Source: UBA9653 sp014859835
Lineage (GTDB): Archaea; Thermoplasmatota; Thermoplasmata; UBA10834
DNA length: 47,087 nt
Reading direction: 5' to 3'
Assembly: GCA_014859835.1 (NCBI GenBank)
Contig: JACZKW010000027.1
Location: 1 to 47,087, forward strand
Made by a program: the position numbers and the translations under genes
Notes under the pieces: model-generated
Databases searched by the model: none
The model's input: only the letters and a program-made list of their open reading frames with translations
Told to the model about the DNA's origin: nothing
In this document: piece after piece, positions 41,162 through 47,087 of the stretch
How positions within the stretch are numbered: the first letter of the stretch is position 1
Layout: every line of letters begins with the position of its first letter

Positions 41162-42820
41162 TCACGGCTTCTGTGATTCCTTGGGAAGGTCAACATGGAA
41201 TACGCTCCCTTTTCCGACCTGACTCTCGACCCATAGCCTTCCGCCATGCGCCTCTACTATGCCCTTCGAGATGGGAAGGCTCAGACCGATCCTGTCGACC
41301 TGATGGGTCAGGTCGTCCTTGGCGACTATGTAGAATCTATCGAATATCTTGCCCAGGTTCTCCAACGGTATGCCGATCCCGTTGTCCTTGACCCATACAT
41401 GGACCTGCTTCCCTTCGTCCCTGGCGCCCACCTGGATCTTCCCGCCCTCCTCGGTGTACTTGATTGCGTTATCCACTAGGTTGTTGAAGACATCCCTTAT
41501 GCGTCTTCTGTCAGCCATTATGAGAGGCATGGAGCCGTCCACGGCGAGCGTGAGCGTCTGTCTCTTGTCCTCGGCCTCCTTCGTCCTGTCCTTGATGAGG
41601 TCCTCAAGGACCGTATCGATCTTCAATGGTTCCGAATGTATCTGCAAGCTTCCCGTCTCGAGTCTGCTGATATCCAACATGCTCTCGACCAAGGCATACA
41701 GCTTGTCGGTGTTGGCTTTTATGATCTTGAGCCTCTGGCCGAACTTCGGGTCGAGCTTGGGGGTGTATTCTGACTCGACCAGGTCGACATATCCTCGCAT
41801 GACCGTGAGCGGGGTTCTGAGCTCGTGGCTCACGACATCGATGAACTGGCTCTTCATCCGATTCACCCGTTCCAACTCCTGGTATGTCTGTGTCAGCTTC
41901 TCGTACGATCTCTCGAGCTGGCTCTCCAGACGAACTTTCGAGGTCGTATCCAGGGCGACTAGCACAATCCCTTCCACTTCTCTTCGTTCCGACATCATCG
42001 GTGTGGCCTTCACATGGAGATATGATGCTCGGTCTGGGGCAGAGACGTAGTGCACATCGGTCCTCTCGGCTCCGTGACCTTCCATGCACTGCATTATCAA
42101 TGCGTCAAGGCCGGATTTGTTTATCGCGGATATCTCGAATATGCTCGTGCCGAGGATTTCATCCTCACTGACCTTGTCAAGGAGTTTTAGTATCTGCATG
42201 TTAGCTGCCTGTACGATTCCCCGAGGGTCCAGAGACATGATTCCGATGGGAGCCATGGAGAGTACCTTGTCGGTCTCCTCGCGGCTCCTCTTCATGAGGA
42301 ACTCGATCCGGACATTGTTGACGACCAGCGCGATATAGTCAGACAACCAGGTCATCATGCGCTCGGCGTCCGGTCCGAATTGGGCACGGCTCGAGACTCG
42401 GCCGATGAACAGGTGTGCGATAACACTTCCGCGCAACACGATGGGACTCAGCAACCCATGCGCGATCCCGAAAGACTCTGCGACTCCACGAACCGATTCT
42501 GGTATGTCCTCGATCTTCTCGAATCTGATAGTCCTCGAAGCATCTGAATCGGAGAATGAATGCCTGACGCGATTTTCCACGGGGAACCGCTTCATAGATA
42601 TCGGAGCGAAGTCACCCGCTCCAACAAGTCCGGTCAATCTGAGGAAATGGCCGTCTTCCTCAAGGAGCGCTATCGCAACGTAGTCCGCATCTGTCAATTC
42701 CCTTATTCCTTCGGACACAGCTGAGAATGCCCCTTCAGCGTCCATCGCGGACCTCAGCTGGACATTGATCCGCTCGACAACATCCAGCAAAAGCGATCTC
42801 GTATGAGAATCTTCCAGCAA
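41162..42820 (-). CDS. Sensor histidine kinase (GAF-PAS-HisKA-HATPase)
   Basis: The cytoplasmic kinase (552 aa from TTG 42820) has a GAF domain (about 15-165), a PAS domain (about 180-295, MAPIGIMSLDPRGIVQAANMQI), HisKA with phospho-His H332 in DVVSHELRTPLTV, and HATPase with N box NNLVDNAIKYTEEG and G1 box VKDNGIGIP. No membrane helix and no receiver domain are seen, and no response-regulator gene is adjacent. The ORF runs up to 43024, but GGAGGT eight bases before TTG 42820 is the best start; ATG 42889 is an alternative. Confidence 0.9.
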   Translation of the reverse strand: MLEDSHTRSLLLDVVERINVQLRSAMDAEGAFSAVSEGIRELTDADYVAIALLEEDGHFLRLTGLVGAGDFAPISMKRFPVENRVRHSFSDSDASRTIRFEKIEDIPESVRGVAESFGIAHGLLSPIVLRGSVIAHLFIGRVSSRAQFGPDAERMMTWLSDYIALVVNNVRIEFLMKRSREETDKVLSMAPIGIMSLDPRGIVQAANMQILKLLDKVSEDEILGTSIFEISAINKSGLDALIMQCMEGHGAERTDVHYVSAPDRASYLHVKATPMMSERREVEGIVLVALDTTSKVRLESQLERSYEKLTQTYQELERVNRMKSQFIDVVSHELRTPLTVMRGYVDLVESEYTPKLDPKFGQRLKIIKANTDKLYALVESMLDISRLETGSLQIHSEPLKIDTVLEDLIKDRTKEAEDKRQTLTLAVDGSMPLIMADRRRIRDVFNNLVDNAIKYTEEGGKIQVGARDEGKQVHVWVKDNGIGIPLENLGKIFDRFYIVAKDDLTHQVDRIGLSLPISKGIVEAHGGRLWVESQVGKGSVFHVDLPKESQKP

Positions 42821-42942
42821 AACTCTTGACCTCCAATGGAAATGGACGAAGTGCGCGCGGGGGAGCACGTTCCTTCGCGTTAACTGCATTCTCGATAGAT
42901 AAGATGTTCGTAGAAGTCCATCTTGAATATCAACGATGAAGC

Positions 42943-42950
42943 TAATATAA
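42943..42950 (+). promoter_or_regulatory. TATA box for the gamma-carbonic-anhydrase-like gene
   Basis: TAATATAA lies about 30 bases before ATG 42977, predicting a start near 42971 and a very short leader. Confidence 0.5.
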
Positions 42951-42976
42951 TGAGGTCCTAACCACATTATGGAGAC

Positions 42977-43498
42977 ATGGCGATCAGGAGCATCGGCGGC
43001 CGGACACCCAGAATCTCGGATCATGTGTTCATCGATGAGTCTGCAGTGATCATAGGGGATGTGGAGCTGTCAGAGGGGTGCAGCGTCTGGCCGGGAGCAG
43101 TCATCAGGGCGGATGATGACAGCGTGAGCATTGGCGAGGGCAGCGCGATAATGGATATGGCCTTTGCAGAAGCGCCGAAGGGCAAACCCGTGATGATCGG
43201 CCCCGGATGCATAGTCTCTCACGGCGCTCGGTTGCACGGATGCGTTCTGAAGGAAGGGGTATTGGTTGGCATCGGCGCGATCGTACTAGATGGCGTGAGC
43301 ATCGGGAAAGGATCGATAATCGCCGCAGGCACCGTGCTCACCCCAGATACGAACGTGCCAGAGAACACTATGATGGCGGGAGTCCCCGGCAGGGTCCTCA
43401 GGAACACCACGGAGGAGGAACGCCAGACAATACACGAAGAGGTCAGGAATGTGCGTGAGAAAGCTCTTCGATATAAGACGGACCATGCACCTCGATAA
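42977..43498 (+). CDS. Gamma-carbonic-anhydrase-like hexapeptide-repeat protein
   Basis: The 173 aa left-handed beta-helix protein has hexapeptide repeats (VIIGDV, VSIGEG, VMIGPG, VLVGIG) and a C-terminal helix. Two of the three zinc ligands are in place, H82 and H87 in SHGARLHGC. The first, usually in a QDG...H segment, appears as E65 in IMDMAFAEAPKGKP. Other family marks (VWPGAVIRADDD, IGAIVLDGVSIGKGSII) are normal. It may be a carbonic anhydrase with altered metal site, or an acyltransferase-like relative. The promoter overlaps the divergent histidine kinase upstream region. Confidence 0.85.
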   Translation: MAIRSIGGRTPRISDHVFIDESAVIIGDVELSEGCSVWPGAVIRADDDSVSIGEGSAIMDMAFAEAPKGKPVMIGPGCIVSHGARLHGCVLKEGVLVGIGAIVLDGVSIGKGSIIAAGTVLTPDTNVPENTMMAGVPGRVLRNTTEEERQTIHEEVRNVREKALRYKTDHAPR

Positions 43499-43556
43499 TT
43501 GCCGTATGAACCTACACCGATCCTAGTGTGCGAATGATTGAAAATAGACCATCCCA

Positions 43557-43564
43557 TTTAAATA
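43557..43564 (+). promoter_or_regulatory. TATA box upstream of a 32-residue ORF
   Basis: TTTAAATA predicts a transcription start near 43585-43590 and a leader of about 60 nt before the TTG at 43650. Confidence 0.45.
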
Positions 43565-43649
43565 GTTCGAACATTATTGATTCTTGCCTGAGGAACCACC
43601 GCAGTAGTGTTAAGTGGGGGAATAAGTCAAGGTAAGAGGTGCACTAGTT

Positions 43650-43748
43650 TTGGAGGTTCATTTCGGAAAACCCGTTGTTGCGCGCGTCAGGAAATGTCGC
43701 ACAGTGGTTGTCAAGAACAAGCGGCAGTCGGAAGACGAGAAGAAGTAG
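43650..43748 (+). CDS. 32-residue basic microprotein (putative)
   Basis: TTG 43650 to TAG 43748 encodes a short basic peptide (EVHFGKPVVARVRKC near the start, KNKRQSEDEKK at the end). AGAGGTG sits eight bases before the TTG and a TATA box lies upstream, and its codons (GTC, AAG, GAG, CGC) match the neighbours. No family is recognised. The short length keeps confidence low. Confidence 0.4.
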   Translation: MEVHFGKPVVARVRKCRTVVVKNKRQSEDEKK

Positions 43749-43840
43749 ATTCTCCGTATTGTGGCAGCCGATTCATCGTTTCTATATTAGTGAACACGGG
43801 CAATCCATGGTGCACCGCGGGCACATGACGCGTGCGCCCG

Positions 43841-43871
43841 TATTTATATACGCCATCCGAAAATTATATAC
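43841..43871 (+). promoter_or_regulatory. Tandem TATA elements before the three-TM gene
   Basis: TATTTATATAC (43841-43851) and TTATATAC (43864-43871) lie 57 and 37 bases before ATG 43908. The second fits a start near 43892. Confidence 0.45.
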
Positions 43872-43907
43872 GGTCAGGAAGACGATGTCCTGTCGGAAGG
43901 GATATAA

Positions 43908-44276
43908 ATGGCTTCTGGACAAGTACCAGGCCCTCAACCGCAGGGTCCGTATCCGGGATATATGCCGGCCTATCAGCCGGTGCAAAAACCGACCGTAGAG
44001 TACATGAGACCGATGGTCTCAGACGCAATGCTGGCGATCATCTCAGTGTTGGGATTGTTCCTCCTGATGCTCGGGTGGGTGATCTGGGGAGCTTCGAGCG
44101 ACAGCACGGTTGAAGACCTTGGACAATACCTCAAGGCATTCGGCATGTTCATACTGACTGCCGCGATGATGGTCGGTGGGCTGCTTAGAGTCGACATGGA
44201 CAAGTGGGTCAGGGTGGTCCTGATCTTCGGCGCAGTCCTGCTCATATCATGGGTAGGCTTCTGGTTTACCTGGTAG
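43908..44276 (+). CDS. Small membrane protein with Pro/Gln/Tyr-rich N-terminus
   Basis: The 122 aa protein starts with a low-complexity segment (GQVPGPQPQGPYPGYMPAYQ), then has three predicted membrane helices (AMLAIISVLGLFLLMLGWVI, AFGMFILTAAMMVGGLL, VVLIFGAVLLISWVGFWF). GGAAGGG precedes the ATG. Function unknown; the layout resembles small archaeal envelope proteins with disordered cytoplasmic tails. Confidence 0.7.
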   Translation: MASGQVPGPQPQGPYPGYMPAYQPVQKPTVEYMRPMVSDAMLAIISVLGLFLLMLGWVIWGASSDSTVEDLGQYLKAFGMFILTAAMMVGGLLRVDMDKWVRVVLIFGAVLLISWVGFWFTW

Positions 44277-44298
44277 GCACCAGAGTCCCGAAAACCCC

Positions 44299-44613
44299 TC
44301 AAACCCCATCCTTTTTGATACCCTGCGACAGCCGGTGCTCCACGGACCTCACCTTGCTCTCGATGGTTCCGCTCCTTCCCATCCGGTCATCGATCTTTAT
44401 AGTGGTGATGACGCGTGCGCAATCCGACGTCACAGACATATGACAACTGCGAATTACAGACATCACCTCGTCATATTCACCCTCGATGACCGTCCCCATA
44501 GGGTTGAGTTTGAACGGGAGGCCTGAACCTTTGACTATTTCCAGGCACCTCGCGACATATTCTCCTACGCTCTCTCCTTTGCCCAAGGGCGCGATGCTGA
44601 ATTCCACAAGCAT
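44299..44613 (-). CDS. MTH1187-family thiamine-binding protein
   Basis: The 104 aa ferredoxin-fold protein matches the MTH1187/UPF0045 family: MLVEFSIAPLGKGESVGEYVA, then KLNPMGTVIEGEYDEVMSVI and RVITTIKIDDR. Relatives bind thiamine or a hydroxymethylpyrimidine-like ligand and form tetramers. GGAG and TGATC precede ATG 44613; a GTG six bases earlier is less likely. No thiamine genes are nearby. Confidence 0.87.
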   Translation of the reverse strand: MLVEFSIAPLGKGESVGEYVARCLEIVKGSGLPFKLNPMGTVIEGEYDEVMSVIRSCHMSVTSDCARVITTIKIDDRMGRSGTIESKVRSVEHRLSQGIKKDGV

Positions 44614-44706
44614 GATCACATCTCCGCACAGATATGTTCATTCACCAGAACGGCAATCATACTACAAAGTACGATGTTCGCCGCATCCTTATCGTTGAAC
44701 ACGAAC

Positions 44707-44716
44707 ATATTTATAC
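44707..44716 (+). promoter_or_regulatory. TATA box of the hypothetical-XPD gene pair
   Basis: ATATTTATAC predicts a start near 44737 and a leader of about 50 nt before ATG 44787. Confidence 0.5.
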
Positions 44717-44786
44717 GGGCGGCCACTAAATGAATATTCAGTCTGCGCAGGGGTCGCGTCGTTCTCGGCTGTAAGGTTGGTTTGTT

Positions 44787-45230
44787 ATGAAGGGAAGAGG
44801 GGAAAATCTGAATATTCTTACTAAGCTAAAGAAGTCTGATGACGAGTTGGCTGCGACAACGCTTACCGTTGAGCATCTGACCAAGGCGATCAAGAACAGC
44901 ATCGACAAGTCCGGGATGCCTGAGGAAGAGGCGAGGGCCATGGCCCAGCATGTGATGAACTTCTTCGGCTACAGCGAGCGGATAATCGATAATGTGTTGG
45001 AGCCCGAGGACAGGGACGCATTCTACATGCTTGAAGACGCAGGGATACTCGTCACCGAGCGCGAGGAGACGACGCTTTACGACGGCAGGGAGTGGAGGAT
45101 CCATTACTGGATGTTCCGCAAGGACCGCATACAGGAGCTCATATCCGGCCGCGCAAGGGGTCTAGGTGCATTGACGGAAGATGTCAACGTATACGACGAG
45201 ATACCAGATGATATCTGGAGTAGAGAATAG
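44787..45230 (+). CDS. Conserved hypothetical protein (DUF6015-like, tentative)
   Basis: The 147 aa soluble protein has a helical N-terminal part (TVEHLTKAIKNSIDKSGMPEEEARAMAQHVMNFFGY) and a winged-helix-like C-terminal part (EPEDRDAFYMLEDAGILVTEREETTLYDGREWRIHYW). I recall a DUF6015 family of this type in Thermoplasmata but cannot confirm it. It precedes the XPD-type helicase gene by about 60 bases on the same strand with no obvious terminator between, so the two may be co-transcribed. Confidence 0.65.
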   Translation: MKGRGENLNILTKLKKSDDELAATTLTVEHLTKAIKNSIDKSGMPEEEARAMAQHVMNFFGYSERIIDNVLEPEDRDAFYMLEDAGILVTEREETTLYDGREWRIHYWMFRKDRIQELISGRARGLGALTEDVNVYDEIPDDIWSRE

Positions 45231-45298
45231 GCAGGGAGTCTACTTTCAGGGTACCTGGGGAAAGCGATTAGTGGTGCCCAGCGTTCATGAGGTACTGG

Positions 45299-47087
45299 AT
45301 GGATTACTCACAGTTCCCATACCAGCCCCGGCGAGGTCAGGAGAGGCTGATGCAGGCAGTGACCTTGGCCTGCGAAAACAGATGCCACACCGTCATCGAG
45401 AGTGGCACAGGGACTGGCAAGACCGTATGCACCCTCACGGCGGCACTCGAGTTCTGCCGGTCGAGGGGGAAGAAGATCCTCTACCTTACGCGGACCAATT
45501 CTCAGCAGAGACAGGTCATGACGGAGCTCAGGCAGCTTTCCGCGAAGCAGAAGGTCTTCGGGGTCGCGCTTCAGGGTAGAAGGAACATGTGCCCGCTCGC
45601 ATGTACGGATGATGAGCTCGTACATGGCAACCCAGAGGAGCTCTCCAAGGTATGCAGCGACCGAAAGACGCGCGTGCTCAAGGGTGATGAGGATGCCTGC
45701 AAGTTCTACGCCGCAACGATCTCCCAGGACCTACAGCCCGTCCTCAGGTTCTCGAAAGAAGAACTCCCGACGGCAGAGGAATTCACAGACTACTGCATCG
45801 AGAGGGATATGTGCCCCTACGAGATCTGCAAGATACACCTGCCAAATGCAGATGTCGTCACGGCGCCTTACATAATGTTCTTCGACAGATTCATCAGGCA
45901 TGCGCTTCTCGACTGGATGGCATGCGCGCTTTCAGACCTCGTCGTCATCATAGATGAAGCCCACAACCTGCCGTCCTACGCCAGGGAACTGGAGTCCGCG
46001 GAACTATCCTCGATAGGATTGCGCATGGCGAACAGGGAGGTCGACGAGTTTGGTGACCCTGAGGTCGCGGAGGGAACGAGCCTCAGGGACTTCATTGCAA
46101 TCCTGGAGGACATCCTCGATGCCGCCGTGCAGGAATACCTGATAGACGAAGACGGGATAATCCCGCAGTCCTTCGTCGAGGAGGAGCTGATGTTCAGGAC
46201 CCATAAGACGAGCATAGGTCTGAAGTCGCTTCTGTCGCAGACGACCAACTATGGCGAGATGGTCAGGGACAACAAGAAACTCTCCGGAAGGCTCCCCAGG
46301 TCATATGTATTCGGCACGTCCAATTTCCTCACATTCTGGCACTTGCTGGATGAGAGCCAATATATCAAGCTTGTATCCGAGCATGAGACCAAGGCCATCG
46401 AAGCGTATTGCCTTGATTCGTCGATAGCATGCAGACCGCTCATGGAATGCCACACGAGCGTGCACATGTCAGGCACGCTCAAACCCCTCGATGAATACAA
46501 GGAGTCGATAGGCCTCCCGAACGATTCAAGGACGGTCAGTATACCGTCACCGTTCCCACCTGAGAACAGGTTGATCCTTTATTCCAACGAGGTCTCGACC
46601 AAGCATGATGACATAAGCCGCGACGAGACGATGGTCGACAGGATCGCAGATCATATATCGGCGCTGCTCAGAGGGATCCCGAGGAGCGCGATCGTGTTCT
46701 ATCCGTCATATGCGCTAATGGAGAAGATATCGTCAAGGACGGCAGACGCCTCGAATGGTCGGAAGGTGTTCTTCGAGACCAGACAGATGGACCAGGCGAG
46801 TCTGATGGATATCGTGCGCGGGTTCAAACATGCCTCGGGAAATGCCGTCATGCACGCCATCGCTGGCGGCAGGATAAGCGAGGGTTTGGACTTCCCTGGT
46901 TCCGAGATGGAATTGGCGATCATCGCGGGGGTGCCCTATCCCAAGCCGACCGCCAAACAGAGAGCGCTCCAACACTTCTGCGAGATAAGATTCGGAAAGG
47001 GATGGGAGCATGCAGTCCAGGCACCAACATGCAGGAAGCTCGAGCAAGCGATTGGCAGGCTCATACGCAGCGAAACCGACCGCGGGG
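45299..47087 (+). CDS. xpd: XPD/Rad3-type DNA helicase (3' truncated by window)
   Basis: The frame runs to the end of the window (596 codons). It is a superfamily 2 Fe-S helicase unwinding DNA 5' to 3' in repair. Walker A is SGTGTGKT at 35-42 and the DEAH box is VVIIDEAHN near 218. The Fe-S region between them is Cys-rich (C98, C102, C119, C134, C166, C172, C177). HMSGTL, AIAGGRISEGLDFPG and QAIGRLIRSETDRG are helicase motifs III-VI. GAGGT five bases before ATG 45299 supports this start; ATG 45287 is also possible. Confidence 0.92.
   Translation, partial: MDYSQFPYQPRRGQERLMQAVTLACENRCHTVIESGTGTGKTVCTLTAALEFCRSRGKKILYLTRTNSQQRQVMTELRQLSAKQKVFGVALQGRRNMCPLACTDDELVHGNPEELSKVCSDRKTRVLKGDEDACKFYAATISQDLQPVLRFSKEELPTAEEFTDYCIERDMCPYEICKIHLPNADVVTAPYIMFFDRFIRHALLDWMACALSDLVVIIDEAHNLPSYARELESAELSSIGLRMANREVDEFGDPEVAEGTSLRDFIAILEDILDAAVQEYLIDEDGIIPQSFVEEELMFRTHKTSIGLKSLLSQTTNYGEMVRDNKKLSGRLPRSYVFGTSNFLTFWHLLDESQYIKLVSEHETKAIEAYCLDSSIACRPLMECHTSVHMSGTLKPLDEYKESIGLPNDSRTVSIPSPFPPENRLILYSNEVSTKHDDISRDETMVDRIADHISALLRGIPRSAIVFYPSYALMEKISSRTADASNGRKVFFETRQMDQASLMDIVRGFKHASGNAVMHAIAGGRISEGLDFPGSEMELAIIAGVPYPKPTAKQRALQHFCEIRFGKGWEHAVQAPTCRKLEQAIGRLIRSETDRG

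Noticed and set aside
42821..43024. 68-residue N-terminal extension of the histidine kinase
   Set aside because: It overlaps the start of the divergent gamma-carbonic-anhydrase-like gene and has no domain; GGAGGT before TTG 42820 marks the likely start.

Overview
The window is archaeal chromosomal DNA, most likely from a member of the Thermoplasmatota (inference, no database search was possible). The archaeal assignment rests on the information-processing genes: ribosomal proteins S6e, S28e, L24e and L7Ae, aIF2-gamma, aIF5B, an archaeal/eukaryal-type ProRS, TrmI, HerA and an XPD-type helicase. It also rests on archaeal CoA genes (pantoate kinase, CoaBC), a CTP-type riboflavin kinase with a winged-helix domain, and TATA boxes about 25-35 nt before many leaderless or short-leader starts. 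The orders L7Ae-S28e-L24e-Ndk-aIF5B and S6e-aIF2gamma-PIN are typical euryarchaeal translation clusters. No methanogenesis genes are seen.

Layout. 1-4.7 kb: the end of gcvPA, gcvPB, a stand-alone Lrp/AsnC effector domain, and a tmk-coaBC-pantoate kinase operon. 4.7-9.0 kb: a DUF357 gene and herA on the minus strand, then prs and proS. 9.06-12.5 kb: a gene-poor accessory stretch with small membrane proteins, a secreted acidic protein, a diverged direct repeat, nested inverted repeats and a frameshifted membrane-protein gene, ending at msrB. 12.97-17.56 kb: a minus-strand redox module (class III aminotransferase with a polyferredoxin, then a tungsten-type aldehyde:ferredoxin oxidoreductase with a second polyferredoxin), suggesting amino-acid or aldehyde oxidation. 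17.9-23.4 kb: trmI, purSLQ, riboflavin kinase and a PIN protein. 23.4-28.9 kb: two translation operons flanking a rhodanese gene. 29.1-33.8 kb: a RACo-like ASKHA ATPase, a saccharopine-dehydrogenase-like enzyme and an MFS transporter. 33.9-44.6 kb: PEP synthase, a glycosyltransferase, an M20 peptidase, MarC, an EamA transporter, a histidine kinase, a gamma-carbonic-anhydrase-like protein and small proteins. 44.7-47.09 kb: a conserved hypothetical gene and an XPD-type helicase that runs off the end.

How it fits together: most of the window is housekeeping (purine, pyrimidine, CoA, flavin, PRPP, translation). The metabolism hints at an anaerobic heterotroph using amino acids: glycine cleavage, aminotransferase plus AOR with ferredoxins, PEP synthase for gluconeogenesis, and a peptidase. 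The most interesting signals are a kink-turn-like hairpin abutting the Shine-Dalgarno of the L7Ae gene, the AOR/double-polyferredoxin module, an orphan corrinoid-activator-like protein, a gamma-carbonic-anhydrase homologue with a substituted metal ligand, and the repeat-bearing accessory stretch at 9-12.5 kb. No CRISPR array, insertion sequence, tRNA or rRNA was found.
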